Below, in pieces: positions 46,102 to 57,279 of a DNA stretch of 64,000 bases (position 1 is its first letter; each line of letters opens with the position of its first letter). A program made the position numbers and the translations under genes. The DNA is from Neobacillus sp. YX16 (GTDB lineage Bacteria; Bacillota; Bacilli; Bacillales; Cytobacillaceae): NCBI RefSeq assembly GCF_030123505.1, contig NZ_CP126115.1, positions 58,501-122,500 of the forward strand, read 5' to 3'. Under the pieces are notes generated by a model. The model saw only the letters and a list, made by a program, of their open reading frames with translations, searched no databases and was not told the origin of the DNA.

Positions 46102-48582
46102 ATGGAAAAGCTAGAACGGAGTTTACTAGAACCGGTCGGAGAGGTTAACTTTAAATCCTCTAAATGGTCTTGGGACAGCGTCTTGAAAAAATTCCAGTTA
46201 AAAGTTGAATCCTTCTTCCTTGTAAAAGGTTACCTTTTACTTTTGGTTGGTTTCTTACTAGGAAGAGCTTTGATATTGTCTACGCTTGCTCCCTTTAGTC
46301 TGCCGTTTTTCGCTGCAGTCTTTCTTATAAAAAGAGATAGGTCTCCACTTGCCTTAGTGGGGTTGGTTGCGGGTGCCGCAACTGTCTCCTTAAAGAATGC
46401 CGCATTTACCTTTTTGGTGTCCATCCTTTTTCTAGTTATTTACCGAATTAGTGAACGATGGGTAAAAAATGAGATGAGAATGATTCCATTCTTTGTAGCC
46501 ATTATTCTAGGGACAGGAAAATTAGCCGAAGCTTTTATTATATCTAAGCAGCTTTCATTATATGACGCTATGATGGTTGGAGTTCAGGCTAGTCTTGCCT
46601 TTATCCTAACACTTATCTTTTTACAGAGCATCCCCTTATTAATTTTAAACAAGCGCAGGCAGTTGTTAAAAACAGAGGAGATTGTCTGCTTAATTATTAT
46701 GCTTGCTTCTATTATGACGGGAACCATCGGCTGGAAGATTTACGATTTATCACTTGAGCATATTCTGTCACGCTACCTTGTTTTAGTATTTTCCTTTATT
46801 GCGGGAGCAACGGTTGGTTCGACAGTTGGGGTCGTTACCGGTTTAATCTTTAGCCTTGCTAGTGTTTCAAGTTTCTATCATATGAGTTTACTCGCGTTTT
46901 CAGGGGTATTAGGCGGTTTGTTAAAGGAAGGAAAAAAGATAGGCGTTGCAATTGGCTTGTTTATTTCAACGCTGTTAATTGGAATGTATGGTCAGGAGGG
47001 CGGTACCGGAACCTTAACCATTACACTAATGGAGTCTGGGGCAGCTATCCTCCTATTCCTTTTAACACCCCAGATATTTACTTCTAAGCTTGCCAAATAT
47101 ATACCAGGTACACCAGAATACACAACCGAACAACAAAAATATATGAGGAAAATGCGTGATGTGACAGCACAGCGGGTTGCTCAGTTCTCTAATGTCTTCC
47201 ATGCACTTTCAAAAAGTTTTTCACAAATGGAAGTAAAGCCTAGTGTTGACGAGGATGCACGCGAAATGGATTTCTTTATGAGTCACGTAACGGAAAAAAC
47301 CTGTAACACATGCTTTAAGAAGGAGCAGTGCTGGGCGAAGAATTTTAATACCACCTATGGGTACTTGGAAGAAATTATTCATGAAATGGACCAAAATGAT
47401 GGTGTCGTTTCTCCTAAATTATCTCGTGAGTGGGAAAAGCACTGTACCCGGACAAAAAGAGTGTATGAAGCGGTCGGACAAGAGTTGACCTTTTATCAAG
47501 CAAACCAAAAGCTAAAGAAACAGGTTCAGGAAAGTAGAAAACTTGTCGCAGATCAACTACTTGGAGTGTCGGAGGTAATGGATAACTTCGCAAAGGAAAT
47601 ACAGCGCGAAAGAGAAAACCATCATAAACAAGAGGAACAAATTATGGAGGCGATTCAGGCTTTTGGTGTTCATGTTGAACATGTTGAGATTTATAGTCTA
47701 GAGTCGGGAAATGTGGATATCGAAATGTCCGTCCCTTTCTGCAATGGGCATGGTGAGTGTGAGAAATTAATTGCACCAATGCTTTCAGATATCCTCGGGG
47801 AGCAGATTATCGTTAGCTCTGAAGAATGTGCTGCATATCCGAATGGTTTCTGCCACGTAATCTTTCGTTCATCAAAAGCCTATACGGTTGAAACAGGAAT
47901 GGCCCACGCTGCCATGGATGGTGGTTTTGTTTCAGGTGACAGCTATTCAACAATGGAATTGGGGCTTGGGAAGTTCGCAATCGCGATAAGTGATGGTATG
48001 GGAAATGGGGAAAGAGCTCATTATGAGAGCAAGGAGACACTGCAGCTTTTACAAAAAATACTGCAATCCGGAATTGAAGAAAGAGTTGCCATTAAGTCAG
48101 TGAACTCAATCCTTTCCCTTCGTACGACAGATGAAATTTTTTCAACATTAGACTTAGCCATGATTGACCTGCAAAACGCATCAGCGAAGTTTTTGAAAAT
48201 TGGCTCCACTCCTAGTTTTATTAAAAGGGGAAATAAGGTAATAAAAATTCAGGCTAGTAATCTGCCAATCGGTATACTAGAAGAATTTGAAGTAGATGTG
48301 GTTAGCGAGCAACTAAAGGCAGGAGATCTACTCATTATGATGAGTGATGGAATATTTGAGGGCCCTAAACATGTAGAGAACTACGACTTATGGATGAAGC
48401 GTAAAATACAAGAATTACAAACAGATGATCCTCAGGAAATATCCGACTTAATATTAGAAGAGGTAATTCGGTCACGGGATAACTCAATTGGAGATGATAT
48501 GACCATTGCTGTGGCAATAATAAAACACAATACACCTAAATGGGCTAGTATTCCTGTTACGAAGTTGAAGAAACAAGCTTAA
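46102..48582 (+). CDS. spoIIE: Stage II sporulation protein E, SpoIIE phosphatase
   Basis: An 826-residue membrane phosphatase that dephosphorylates SpoIIAA and so releases SigF in the forespore; it also interacts with FtsZ at the polar septum. About ten membrane segments occupy residues 35-330, followed by a regulatory/FtsZ-binding part (about 330-590, with a Cys-rich CNTCFKKEQCW) and a PP2C-type phosphatase domain. Metal ligand Asp631 is in AISDGMGNGERA; the second is in SDGIFEGP. ATG 46102 follows GAGGAG. The promoter shows Spo0A-type spacing. Confidence 0.97.
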   Translation: MEKLERSLLEPVGEVNFKSSKWSWDSVLKKFQLKVESFFLVKGYLLLLVGFLLGRALILSTLAPFSLPFFAAVFLIKRDRSPLALVGLVAGAATVSLKNAAFTFLVSILFLVIYRISERWVKNEMRMIPFFVAIILGTGKLAEAFIISKQLSLYDAMMVGVQASLAFILTLIFLQSIPLLILNKRRQLLKTEEIVCLIIMLASIMTGTIGWKIYDLSLEHILSRYLVLVFSFIAGATVGSTVGVVTGLIFSLASVSSFYHMSLLAFSGVLGGLLKEGKKIGVAIGLFISTLLIGMYGQEGGTGTLTITLMESGAAILLFLLTPQIFTSKLAKYIPGTPEYTTEQQKYMRKMRDVTAQRVAQFSNVFHALSKSFSQMEVKPSVDEDAREMDFFMSHVTEKTCNTCFKKEQCWAKNFNTTYGYLEEIIHEMDQNDGVVSPKLSREWEKHCTRTKRVYEAVGQELTFYQANQKLKKQVQESRKLVADQLLGVSEVMDNFAKEIQRERENHHKQEEQIMEAIQAFGVHVEHVEIYSLESGNVDIEMSVPFCNGHGECEKLIAPMLSDILGEQIIVSSEECAAYPNGFCHVIFRSSKAYTVETGMAHAAMDGGFVSGDSYSTMELGLGKFAIAISDGMGNGERAHYESKETLQLLQKILQSGIEERVAIKSVNSILSLRTTDEIFSTLDLAMIDLQNASAKFLKIGSTPSFIKRGNKVIKIQASNLPIGILEEFEVDVVSEQLKAGDLLIMMSDGIFEGPKHVENYDLWMKRKIQELQTDDPQEISDLILEEVIRSRDNSIGDDMTIAVAIIKHNTPKWASIPVTKLKKQA

Positions 48583-48671
48583 TCAATTATATTATGCTGT
48601 TTACCCTTTGAATATGTATAAATCCCCTCCACCGTGTCGAAAATGGAAGTAACTCGAAAAGTGGAGGGAGA

Positions 48672-49415
48672 ATGAGTATGTATACAGGGAAAATTCGTCA
48701 GATTCTATTAATAACAGACGGCTGTTCAAATCAAGGGGAAGATCCTATTGCGATGGCGGCTCTTGCAAAAGAACAAGGTATTTCCGTAAATGTTATCGGT
48801 GTTATGGAGCAGGATGTAATTGATGAAAAGGGTATGACGGAAATTGAAGGAATAGCCATGTCTGGCGGCGGAGTCAGTCAAATCGTTTATGCTCAGCAAC
48901 TCTCACAAACGGTCCAAATGGTTACAAGGAAAGCAATGACCCAGACAATCCAAGGTGTGGTAAACCGAGAATTACAGCAAATTCTTGGCCGCTCACAAAC
49001 CATTGAAGATCTTCCTCCTGAGAAAAGAGGGGAAGTAATGGAAGTGGTCGATGAGCTTGGAGAAACTGTCGAATTAGAGGTGTTGATTCTTGTCGATACA
49101 AGTGCAAGTATGAAACACAAGCTTCCTACCGTAAAAGAGGCACTACTTGACCTATCGCTAAGCCTGAATGCACGTACAGGTGATAATCAGTTTGCAGTTT
49201 TTGTATTTCCCGGGAAAAAGAATGATGTCGAAAAAATTCTAGACTGGACACCAAAGCTACAATCTTTGACAAGTATCTTCTCCCAGCTTACAACAGGTGG
49301 AATTACTCCAACAGGACCTGCAATTCGTACAGCACTAACTTCATTTAATTCAAAACGTTCATTAAGGAGTCTTTTGACCGGTGATGATGAATCATTCATT
49401 GAAGAGTCGATGTAA
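48672..49415 (+). CDS. yabS: YabS, von Willebrand factor A domain protein
   Basis: A 247-residue protein with a vWA domain in its second half. The MIDAS motif DTSAS is in LILVDTSASMKHKLPTVKEA. The N-terminal half has LLITDGCSNQGEDPIAMAALA, resembling the end of a second vWA fold. Function unknown; it is always next to the kinase YabT in Bacillus and may be its partner. ATG 48672 is preceded by GGAGGGAGAATG. It overlaps yabT by 32 bases. Confidence 0.9.
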   Translation: MSMYTGKIRQILLITDGCSNQGEDPIAMAALAKEQGISVNVIGVMEQDVIDEKGMTEIEGIAMSGGGVSQIVYAQQLSQTVQMVTRKAMTQTIQGVVNRELQQILGRSQTIEDLPPEKRGEVMEVVDELGETVELEVLILVDTSASMKHKLPTVKEALLDLSLSLNARTGDNQFAVFVFPGKKNDVEKILDWTPKLQSLTSIFSQLTTGGITPTGPAIRTALTSFNSKRSLRSLLTGDDESFIEESM

Positions 49416-50397
49416 GGTATCACCTGGCACTATAATCACTGGAAAATGGCATTCAAATAAATATACAGTTCTAAAGGAACTCGGATTTGGAGCAAACGGC
49501 ATTGTCTACCTTGCAAAGTTTAAAAACACGCAGGTAGCGTTAAAGATGAGTGATAACGGAATGTCTATTACCTCTGAGGTAAATGTATTAAGGTCATTTG
49601 CGAAGGTCCAGGGGTCAACCCTCGGACCTTCTTTGCTTGATGTAGATGATTGGAAAAGTAATCGAGGACAGATTTCATTTTACGCCATGGAATATATTCA
49701 AGGCCCTGACTTATTGACATTTATTCAAAGTAAAGGGAAATCATGGACCACTGTTCTTTTTCTGCAATTGTTAAATGACTTGAATAAATTGCATGAAAAT
49801 GGCTGGGTATTTGGGGATTTAAAGCCAGAAAACCTAATTGTTACTGGTCCCACCCCTAAGATTAGGTGTATTGATGTCGGTGGAACAACTCTTCAAGGAA
49901 GAGCCATTAAGGAGTTTACTGAGTTTTATGATAGAGGGTACTGGGGATTAGGGTCAAGAAAAGCCGATCCGGCTTATGATTTATTTGCTGTCGCAATGAT
50001 TATGATTAATACTGCCTACCCAAAACGATTTAATAAAACAACGGGTGGAATTGCCCAGCTTAGAGAAGCCATTCGAAAACAGAAGGATTTACTTCCACTA
50101 GAAAAAGTCATTGTAAAAGCACTTTATGGACAATATTCGAATGCACTCCAAATGAGAACAGAATTATTATCCCTTGTCATGGATAATAAAAATAGTCATC
50201 CTGGAAATAAACAACCCGTAACCAATCCCACCACTAGTACCCATCAAAAACAAAAAGTAAGCCAGGCAGTAAGTCAGCCTAAAAGCAGGCAGACGTACCG
50301 TAGAAAGAAGAAAAAAAGCCGCTGGTTCGAAACAATCTGTATTACAACCTTCATTACACTTTTATACTTATTGTATATTTTTCAAAAACTTTTATGA
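49384..50397 (+). CDS. yabT: YabT, membrane Ser/Thr kinase of sporulation
   Basis: A 337-residue Hanks-type kinase. The glycine loop is LGFGANGIVYLA, the catalytic Lys is Lys54 (VALK), Asp145 is in FGDLKPENL and the metal-binding Asp164 is in IDVGGTT, an atypical DFG motif shared with B. subtilis YabT. A basic DNA-binding-like stretch (about 285-312) precedes one C-terminal membrane span. B. subtilis YabT is DNA-activated and phosphorylates RecA in the forespore. ATG 49384 is chosen over GTG 49381; both lie in the end of yabS after AAGGAG. Confidence 0.93.
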   Translation: MMNHSLKSRCKVSPGTIITGKWHSNKYTVLKELGFGANGIVYLAKFKNTQVALKMSDNGMSITSEVNVLRSFAKVQGSTLGPSLLDVDDWKSNRGQISFYAMEYIQGPDLLTFIQSKGKSWTTVLFLQLLNDLNKLHENGWVFGDLKPENLIVTGPTPKIRCIDVGGTTLQGRAIKEFTEFYDRGYWGLGSRKADPAYDLFAVAMIMINTAYPKRFNKTTGGIAQLREAIRKQKDLLPLEKVIVKALYGQYSNALQMRTELLSLVMDNKNSHPGNKQPVTNPTTSTHQKQKVSQAVSQPKSRQTYRRKKKKSRWFETICITTFITLLYLLYIFQKLL

Positions 50398-50443
50398 TTT
50401 TTGAAACTAATGGTTCAACATTTCGTATAAAAGGGAAGGAAAA

Positions 50444-50474
50444 AAAGACCTAATCAATTAGGTCTTTGTTTTTG
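50444..50474 (+). terminator. Terminator of yabS-yabT
   Basis: AAAGACCTAAT (50444-50454) pairs with ATTAGGTCTTT (50457-50467), followed by GTTTTTG. Confidence 0.85.
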
Positions 50475-50551
50475 ATACTTTTGTCATAAAAGTGGTAAGC
50501 TAGTGATATTCAAAATAATTTTTAAAGAATCTTTATAAGGAAGAATGCAAA

Positions 50552-51940
50552 ATGTTAGAAGCAAAGGTAGCTGCACTACTCAATCGCCTTTCATTTCAAA
50601 TAGAAAATAAAAAAGTGGTGGTTGGAGTTTCGGGCGGACCAGATTCACTGGCATTGCTTCACTTCTTGTGGATGCAAAGGGAAGAGAAAAACCTCTCCAT
50701 TGTAGCTGCACACGTAGATCATATGTTTCGTGGCCAAGAATCATTTGAAGATGCTTTATTCGTGAAGGCTTATTGTGAACAAAAGGAAATTCCGTTTGAA
50801 ATGGCACGAATAAATGTTCCTGAAATCATTCAGAGAACAAGGAAAAACTCGCAAGTTGCATCCAGACAAGCAAGATATGAGTTTTTTGAAGGAATAATGG
50901 AAAAATATAATTATGACTTTTTAGCCCTTGGTCATCATGGTGACGATCAAGTTGAGACGATTTTAATGCGATTGACAAGAGGGAGTTCTGGTGCTGCAAG
51001 AGCAGGGATTCCGTTCACGAGACCTTTTGGGAATGGATTTATTATTCGCCCTTTCCTATCGTTAACGAAGTCAGAGCTTGCAGAATATTGTCAGAAGCAG
51101 CATTTAGTACCTAGACTAGACCCAAGCAATAAAAAAAATATTTATAGCAGGAATCGTTTTCGAAATGAAGTTCTTCCCTTTTTAAAAGCAGAAAATCAAA
51201 ATGTCCATGAACATTTTCAACGTTTTAGTGAAGATGTACAGAACGATGAAATACTTCTTCAGGAATTAACTGTCCAAAGAATGAATAAAGTAATGAAAAT
51301 GGGGGAAGGAAATAGAATTTCCATTGACATAATCCCTTTTCTAGAAATGCCAATTCCTTTACAAAGAAGAGGTATTCAACTAATATTAAACTATCTTTAC
51401 AAAGTAATACCAGTGTCACTTTCTGCTTTACATATTGATGATATTCTATCTTTAATTCGACATCATCATCCTTCTGGAACACTTGATCTTCCCATTGGAC
51501 TAAAAGTGATTCGTTCGTATTCACAGCTTTCCTTCCAATTTGAAGTGAAAGCGAGTACACCTTATTCCTATGAACTATCAGGACCTGGTGTAATTAAATT
51601 ACCTAATGGGGCAAGTATTAGAATGGATGTAATTGATGATAAAGATACTATTGAGACAAAAGGATTTTATGCACTATTTCCTGCTGACAAGATTAAGCTG
51701 CCCATCGAGATTCGAACCAGAAAAATAGGGGACCGCATGAACCCGAAAGGAATGACTGGAACTAAAAAACTAAAGGATATTTTTATCGATAGTAAAGTTC
51801 CTATTCAGGATCGAGATTCATGGCCTGTTATTACTGACAAAGATGGGTGGATTCTATGGCTTCCTGGATTAAAAAAATCTGCTATCGAAGGCATTAATCA
51901 TTCAACAAGTCAGTATATACTACTCACATATAATAAGTAA
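50552..51940 (+). CDS. tilS: tRNA(Ile)-lysidine synthase
   Basis: A 462-residue N-type ATP pyrophosphatase that converts C34 of tRNA-Ile(CAU) to lysidine, switching its decoding from AUG to AUA. The PP-loop SGGPDS is at 27-32, followed by HVDHMFRGQES and LGHHGDDQVET. The C-terminal substrate-binding domain has RTRKIGDRMNPKGMTGTKKL. ATG 50552 is preceded by AAGGAAG. hpt follows after 23 bases, as in B. subtilis. Confidence 0.96.
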   Translation: MLEAKVAALLNRLSFQIENKKVVVGVSGGPDSLALLHFLWMQREEKNLSIVAAHVDHMFRGQESFEDALFVKAYCEQKEIPFEMARINVPEIIQRTRKNSQVASRQARYEFFEGIMEKYNYDFLALGHHGDDQVETILMRLTRGSSGAARAGIPFTRPFGNGFIIRPFLSLTKSELAEYCQKQHLVPRLDPSNKKNIYSRNRFRNEVLPFLKAENQNVHEHFQRFSEDVQNDEILLQELTVQRMNKVMKMGEGNRISIDIIPFLEMPIPLQRRGIQLILNYLYKVIPVSLSALHIDDILSLIRHHHPSGTLDLPIGLKVIRSYSQLSFQFEVKASTPYSYELSGPGVIKLPNGASIRMDVIDDKDTIETKGFYALFPADKIKLPIEIRTRKIGDRMNPKGMTGTKKLKDIFIDSKVPIQDRDSWPVITDKDGWILWLPGLKKSAIEGINHSTSQYILLTYNK

Positions 51941-51963
51941 TGATCTTCTAGGAGGCGCAATTT

Positions 51964-52512
51964 ATGATGAATCAGGATATTGAAAAGGTGTTAGTTTCTG
52001 AAGAGGAAATTCAGGAAAAAATCAAGGTGTTAGCGGCTGAATTAACGGAGGAATATAAAGATACGGTTCCTCTTGCTATCTGTGTTCTAAAGGGTGCAAT
52101 GCCATTTATGGCTGATTTACTAAAACGAATGGATTGTTATCTAGAAATGGATTTTATGGATGTTTCGAGCTATGGATCTGGTTTTGTTTCTTCAGGAGAA
52201 GTGAAAATTCTAAAGGATTTAGATACTTCAGTAGAAGGAAGAGACATCTTAATTATTGAGGATATCATCGATAGCGGCTTAACATTAAGCTATCTCTATG
52301 ATTTATTCCGATATAGGAAGGCAAAATCAATCAAAATTGTTACCCTGCTTGACAAACCAACAGGAAGGAAGAGTGCAATAAAGGCGGATTATGTTGGTTT
52401 TATTGTCCCAGATGAATTTGTGGTAGGATACGGTTTAGACTATCTCGAAAAATACCGGAACCTTCCATATATTGGAGTTTTAAAACCAGAAGTATATAGC
52501 GATAATCTTTAA
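51964..52512 (+). CDS. hpt: Hypoxanthine phosphoribosyltransferase
   Basis: A 182-residue purine-salvage enzyme (hprT) that converts hypoxanthine and guanine to IMP and GMP with PRPP. The PRPP motif [17 protein letters not shown] and the N-terminal [16 protein letters not shown] loop are clear. ATG 51964 or the next codon 51967 are both possible; AGGAGG lies upstream. In B. subtilis it acts with TilS to regulate ftsH; the same gene order is kept here. Confidence 0.96.
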   Translation: MMNQDIEKVLVSEEEIQEKIKVLAAELTEEYKDTVPLAICVLKGAMPFMADLLKRMDCYLEMDFMDVSSYGSGFVSSGEVKILKDLDTSVEGRDILIIEDIIDSGLTLSYLYDLFRYRKAKSIKIVTLLDKPTGRKSAIKADYVGFIVPDEFVVGYGLDYLEKYRNLPYIGVLKPEVYSDNL

Positions 52513-52600
52513 GTGAAACTAAAACCAGATTAATTTAAGAATTGGAATGATTTTCTATGATACTATCTAAAAAAGTTTTTATCGCGGGAGGAGGTAAGAG

Positions 52601-54547
52601 ATGAATCGGATTTTCCGTAATACCATCTTTTATTTATTGATATTTTTAGTCATAATTGGCGTGGTAAGCTTCTTCAATGGCAGCAACGAACCTACGGATA
52701 ACATTTCTTACAATGAGTTTGTAGCACATTTAGAAAAGAATGAAGTGGACGAATTTTCGATGCAGCCTGAACGTGGGGTATTTGAAGTTCGGGGGAAGTT
52801 TGAAAAAGAGATAAAAAGTGGTAAGAACTTCTTAACGTATGTACCAAACAGTGAGAAAATTCTAGAGCGTATTGATGCAGCAGGTTCGAAGGTAGAAGTA
52901 ATGCCTGCTAAAGAAACTAGTGGATGGGTAACATTCTTTACCTCCATTATTCCATTTGTGATTATCTTTATCTTATTCTTCTTCTTATTAAATCAAGCTC
53001 AAGGCGGCGGAAGCCGTGTTATGAACTTTGGTAAGAGTAAAGCAAAGCTTTACAATGATGACAAGAAGAAGGCTCGATTTAAGGATGTTGCTGGAGCGGA
53101 TGAAGAAAAACAAGAATTAGTCGAAGTGGTAGAATTCCTTAAGGATCCTAGGAAATTTGCGGAACTTGGTGCCCGTATTCCAAAAGGAGTACTCCTTGTG
53201 GGTCCCCCAGGTACAGGTAAAACTTTACTTGCACGTGCAGTAGCAGGTGAAGCTGGTGTTCCTTTCTTCTCTATTAGTGGTTCTGACTTCGTTGAAATGT
53301 TTGTTGGGGTCGGTGCATCCCGTGTACGTGATTTATTCGAAAATGCAAAGAAAAATGCTCCATGTATCATTTTTATCGATGAAATTGATGCGGTCGGCCG
53401 TCAACGTGGTGCTGGTTTAGGCGGAGGTCACGATGAGCGTGAGCAAACCTTGAACCAATTACTAGTTGAGATGGATGGATTCGGGGCAAATGAAGGAATC
53501 ATTATTATTGCCGCTACAAACCGTCCAGATATCCTTGACCCTGCGTTATTGCGTCCAGGACGTTTTGACCGTCAAATTACTGTTGATCGTCCAGATGTTA
53601 ATGGCCGTGAAGCAGTCCTTAAAGTACATGCAAAGAATAAACCATTAGATGAAGCCGTTAACTTAAAAAATATCGCGATGCGTACACCAGGTTTTTCTGG
53701 TGCAGACTTAGAAAACTTATTAAATGAAGCAGCCTTAGTTGCTGCTCGTCAGAATAAGAAGAAGGTCGACATGGAAGATATTGATGAAGCAACGGACAGG
53801 GTCATTGCTGGTCCTGCTAAAAAGACTCGTGTTATCTCAAAGAAAGAACGCAATATTGTTGCTTTCCATGAAGGCGGGCATACAGTAATTGGATTAATCC
53901 TTAATGAGGCAGATATGGTTCATAAGGTTACAATCGTACCTCGTGGTCAAGCCGGCGGATACGCAGTGATGCTTCCAAGGGAAGACCGTTACTTTATGAC
54001 GAAGCCAGAATTACTTGATAAAATTGTGGGCTTATTGGGTGGACGTGTTGCAGAAGAGATTGTCTTTGGTGAGGTAAGTACTGGAGCTCACAATGATTTC
54101 CAACGTGCGACAGGAATTGCTCGTAAAATGGTTACTGAATTTGGTATGAGTGATAAGCTTGGCGTAGGACAATTCGGTCAGGCTTCAGGCGGTCAAGTAT
54201 TCTTGGGCCGTGACATTCATAATGAGCAAAACTATTCCGATGCCATTGCCTTTGAAATTGACCTTGAAATTCAACGCATTCTTAAAGAATGTTATGAAAG
54301 AGCTAAAACGATTCTTACTGAGAATCGTGATAAACTTGACCTGATTGCTAAGACTCTTCTTGAAGTCGAAACGCTCAATGCAGAACAAATCGATTATTTA
54401 ATTAAAAATGGCCGTATGCCAGAATCTGCAGCTGAACTAGAAAGTGTTCAAGTTGATATGAAAAAATCAGATGATGTGAAGGTAAATATCAATACAAAGA
54501 AGGATGAAGGACCTGCCAGTCAGCCTTCTGACACAGAGGATAAGTAA
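52601..54547 (+). CDS. ftsH: ATP-dependent zinc metalloprotease FtsH
   Basis: A 648-residue membrane AAA+ protease. Two membrane spans (about 5-22 and 107-129) flank a small extracellular domain. Walker A GPPGTGKT is at 201-208, Walker B is [11 protein letters not shown], and the zinc motif HEGGH is at 423-427 (HExxH intact; most relatives have HEAGH). The C-terminal tail is polar. It degrades membrane proteins and Spo0E-type regulators. ATG 52601 is preceded by GGGAGGAGG. A strong terminator follows. Confidence 0.97.
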   Translation: MNRIFRNTIFYLLIFLVIIGVVSFFNGSNEPTDNISYNEFVAHLEKNEVDEFSMQPERGVFEVRGKFEKEIKSGKNFLTYVPNSEKILERIDAAGSKVEVMPAKETSGWVTFFTSIIPFVIIFILFFFLLNQAQGGGSRVMNFGKSKAKLYNDDKKKARFKDVAGADEEKQELVEVVEFLKDPRKFAELGARIPKGVLLVGPPGTGKTLLARAVAGEAGVPFFSISGSDFVEMFVGVGASRVRDLFENAKKNAPCIIFIDEIDAVGRQRGAGLGGGHDEREQTLNQLLVEMDGFGANEGIIIIAATNRPDILDPALLRPGRFDRQITVDRPDVNGREAVLKVHAKNKPLDEAVNLKNIAMRTPGFSGADLENLLNEAALVAARQNKKKVDMEDIDEATDRVIAGPAKKTRVISKKERNIVAFHEGGHTVIGLILNEADMVHKVTIVPRGQAGGYAVMLPREDRYFMTKPELLDKIVGLLGGRVAEEIVFGEVSTGAHNDFQRATGIARKMVTEFGMSDKLGVGQFGQASGGQVFLGRDIHNEQNYSDAIAFEIDLEIQRILKECYERAKTILTENRDKLDLIAKTLLEVETLNAEQIDYLIKNGRMPESAAELESVQVDMKKSDDVKVNINTKKDEGPASQPSDTEDK

Positions 54548-54555
54548 TGTTTTAA

Positions 54556-54588
54556 AAAGAGTGCTTACAAAAAAGCACTCTTTTTTTT
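54556..54588 (+). terminator. Terminator of ftsH
   Basis: AAAGAGTGCTT pairs perfectly with AAGCACTCTTT, followed by more Ts. Confidence 0.9.
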
Positions 54589-54659
54589 CACGATAAAAGT
54601 AATTATGATATGATGTTTGCAGAATGACATAAGAAATATCAGAAAAGTGAGTGATTCTT

Positions 54660-55445
54660 TTGATTTTCGTATTTGACGTAGGTAATACCAATACTGTTTT
54701 AGGTGTATATAATGGGGAAGAACTTAAGTATCATTGGCGTGTAGAAACAAACCGAAACCGGACTGAGGATGAATTCGGGATGATTATTAAATCCTTATTT
54801 GATGCTTCTGGTCTATCGTTTTCCCAAATAGATGGAATTATCATTTCTTCTGTTGTCCCGCCTATTATGTTTGCCCTGGAAAGAATGTGTAAAAAATACT
54901 TTCAACTCAGTCCGTTAGTGGTCGGGCCTGGGATCAAAACAGGCCTTAATATTAAATATGAAAATCCTAGAGAAGTTGGGGCTGACCGTATCGTTAATGC
55001 CGTTGCTGCTATTCATGAATATGGAAGCCCGTTGATTATTGTGGATTTTGGTACGGCTACAACCTATTGCTACATCAATGAACAACGGCAATATATGGGC
55101 GGCGCGATTGCACCAGGGATTGGTATCTCGACGGAGGCTCTATACTCGAAGGCTGCAAAACTGCCAAGAATTGATATAGCACGTCCTGAAGGTGTAATTG
55201 GGAAAAATACAGTAGCTGCCATGCAGGCTGGAATTGTCTATGGTTATGTAGGTCAAGTTGAGGGAATTGTTAAAAGAATGATGGATCAAAGTGACCAAAA
55301 ACCTACAGTTATTGCAACGGGAGGATTATCATCATTAATTGCCCAAGAATCCAAGATTATTGATATTGTTGATCCATTTTTAACTTTAAAAGGATTGCAG
55401 TTAATCTATAAGAGGAATATGGATACCCTAAGAAATAGCAACTAG
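54660..55445 (+). CDS. coaX: Type III pantothenate kinase
   Basis: A 261-residue enzyme of the ASKHA fold that phosphorylates pantothenate, the first step of coenzyme A synthesis, and is not inhibited by CoA. Motifs: [36 protein letters not shown] and ATGGLSS. A GTG at 54651 is in frame, but TTG 54660 ([11 protein letters not shown]) has GTGAGTG seven bases upstream and fits the family start. hslO follows after 14 bases. Confidence 0.95.
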   Translation: MIFVFDVGNTNTVLGVYNGEELKYHWRVETNRNRTEDEFGMIIKSLFDASGLSFSQIDGIIISSVVPPIMFALERMCKKYFQLSPLVVGPGIKTGLNIKYENPREVGADRIVNAVAAIHEYGSPLIIVDFGTATTYCYINEQRQYMGGAIAPGIGISTEALYSKAAKLPRIDIARPEGVIGKNTVAAMQAGIVYGYVGQVEGIVKRMMDQSDQKPTVIATGGLSSLIAQESKIIDIVDPFLTLKGLQLIYKRNMDTLRNSN

Positions 55446-55459
55446 AAAGGAGTTACATA

Positions 55460-56338
55460 ATGACTGATTATTTAGTAAAGGCTTTGGCTTATAACGGCCA
55501 AATTAGAGCGTTTGCGGTACGTACAACTGAAGTAGTTTCTGAAGCGCAGCGCCGACATCAAACATGGCGGACAGCCTCAGCAGCCCTAGGGCGCTCTCTA
55601 ACAGCCGGAGTTATGATGGGTGCAATGTTGAAGGGTGAAGACAAATTAACCATCAAAATTGACGGAGGCGGACCAATTGGTGTCATCTTAGTCGATAGTA
55701 ATGCAAAAGGGGATGTCCGTGGCTATGTTACAAATCCCCAAGTGGACTTTGAGGCAAATGAGCATGGGAAGTTAGATGTTCGCCGCGCGGTTGGTACTGA
55801 CGGTACTTTATCGGTTGTTAAGGATACAGGTCTTCGTGATTTCTTCACGGGTCTTGTACCCATTGTCTCTGGAGAATTAGGCGAAGACTTCACCTATTAC
55901 TTTGCCACTTCGGAACAGGTGCCTTCCTCTGTTGGGGTAGGTGTCTTGGTGAATCCCGACGATACAATCCTAGCAGCGGGCGGATTTATTTTTCAATTAA
56001 TGCCGGGAATAAAGGATGAAACCATTACTAAGGTTGAAGAGCGTTTAAAAACGATTCCTCCGATTTCAAAATTAGTTGAACAAGGCCTTACTCCAGAAGA
56101 AATTTTGGAGGAGCTGTTCGGAAAGGAACAGGTAAATGTACTAGAAACAATGCCTGTTCAATTTCAGTGTGTGTGTTCAAAGAATAGATTTGCAGATGCA
56201 ATTGTCGGTTTAGGTCAAGGTGAAATTGAGGATATGATTGTTGAGGATGGACAGGCAGAGGCTCATTGTCACTTTTGTAATGAAAAATATCTCTTCACGA
56301 AAGAAGAGCTTGAAGATCTAAAGAGCCAGGCAAAATAA
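55460..56338 (+). CDS. hslO: Redox-regulated chaperone Hsp33
   Basis: A 292-residue chaperone (YacC) that becomes active on oxidation. The C-terminal zinc/redox switch has CVC and CHFC (in [11 protein letters not shown] and [12 protein letters not shown]). The N-terminal domain, with [20 protein letters not shown], is complete. ATG 55460 has AAAGGAG in front of it. It is the middle gene of coaX-hslO-yacD. Confidence 0.96.
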   Translation: MTDYLVKALAYNGQIRAFAVRTTEVVSEAQRRHQTWRTASAALGRSLTAGVMMGAMLKGEDKLTIKIDGGGPIGVILVDSNAKGDVRGYVTNPQVDFEANEHGKLDVRRAVGTDGTLSVVKDTGLRDFFTGLVPIVSGELGEDFTYYFATSEQVPSSVGVGVLVNPDDTILAAGGFIFQLMPGIKDETITKVEERLKTIPPISKLVEQGLTPEEILEELFGKEQVNVLETMPVQFQCVCSKNRFADAIVGLGQGEIEDMIVEDGQAEAHCHFCNEKYLFTKEELEDLKSQAK

Positions 56339-56359
56339 AAAGCGCAGGGGGAGGAGTTT

Positions 56360-57244
56360 TTGAGACGAAAGAAGCTATGGATTGTTATTGCAGCACTTAT
56401 TTTATTGAACTGTCTAACGATTGTCTTTTACCTTGCAAAAGGGAAAGAAACAATTAATGACGAAGTCGTTGCAACCGTGGGGAAAGGTGAAATTACAAGG
56501 CAAGAGTGGCTTAATGAGTTAGAGTCTCGATATGGAAAAGATGTACTAAGAGACATGATTGATCAAAAAGTTATTAAAGAAATGGCAGCAAAGTATAAAA
56601 TTAAGGTCTCAGAGGATGATGTAGAACGCGAATATAGAATCCTTCAAACTACATACAGTTCTCCAAGTGAAAACAAAAAAACTACGGAGAAAAAGTGGAA
56701 AGAGCATATTCGTAATAGTCATATTCAGGAAGAAATCCTAACCAGAGATGTAAAGGTATCTCAAAAAGAAATGAAGGCGTATTTTGAAGCGAATAAAGAG
56801 CTTTATACCATTCCAACCGCCTATCATTTATCACATATTATTGTGAAATCAAGTGATGAAGCAGAAAAGGCAATCAAGGAACTGTCTCAAGGGTCGAGTT
56901 TTTCAGCTCTAGCGATGGAAAAATCCGTTGAAGAATTTTCTGCTAATGAAGGTGGAGACATCGGGTATATTATGGAAGGGGAGGAACGGTATCCTTCTGA
57001 ATACCTTAAAGCAGCAAAGAAGTTAAAAAAAGGGGCCTGGAGTGAGCCAATTAAAGTGGAACAAGGCTATGCCATTGTTAAGCTTGTAGGGAAAATTGAG
57101 GAACAAAAGTATTCTTTTAAGGATGTTAAGCAGCAAATACGCAGAGAAATTGCACTTGAACAAATGAAAACTTCTGCCTCAACCGCAACCTTTTGGGAAG
57201 AAACAAAAGTAGAATGGTTTTATGGAAATAAGGACACAGACTAA
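56360..57244 (+). CDS. yacD: YacD, membrane-anchored PpiC-type peptidyl-prolyl isomerase
   Basis: A 294-residue protein with an N-terminal membrane anchor (about 5-24) and no lipobox, a SurA-like N-domain (about 35-125) and a parvulin domain (about 150-245, YHLSHIIVKSSDEAEKAI, GGDIGYI). It should help fold exported proteins. It is related to PrsA but lacks the lipoprotein Cys. Start is TTG 56360 with GGGGGAGGAG upstream. A terminator follows. Confidence 0.9.
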   Translation: MRRKKLWIVIAALILLNCLTIVFYLAKGKETINDEVVATVGKGEITRQEWLNELESRYGKDVLRDMIDQKVIKEMAAKYKIKVSEDDVEREYRILQTTYSSPSENKKTTEKKWKEHIRNSHIQEEILTRDVKVSQKEMKAYFEANKELYTIPTAYHLSHIIVKSSDEAEKAIKELSQGSSFSALAMEKSVEEFSANEGGDIGYIMEGEERYPSEYLKAAKKLKKGAWSEPIKVEQGYAIVKLVGKIEEQKYSFKDVKQQIRREIALEQMKTSASTATFWEETKVEWFYGNKDTD

Positions 57245-57250
57245 GAGAAG

Positions 57251-57279
57251 CACAGAAGTAATTTTTCTGTGTTTTTATT
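57251..57279 (+). terminator. Terminator of coaX-hslO-yacD
   Basis: CACAGAA pairs with TTCTGTG and is followed by TTTTTATTT. Confidence 0.75.

Noticed and set aside
53861..53883. Altered zinc motif HEGGH in FtsH as a possible inactivation
   Set aside because: The HExxH metal-binding pattern is intact; Gly for Ala at the third position is conservative.
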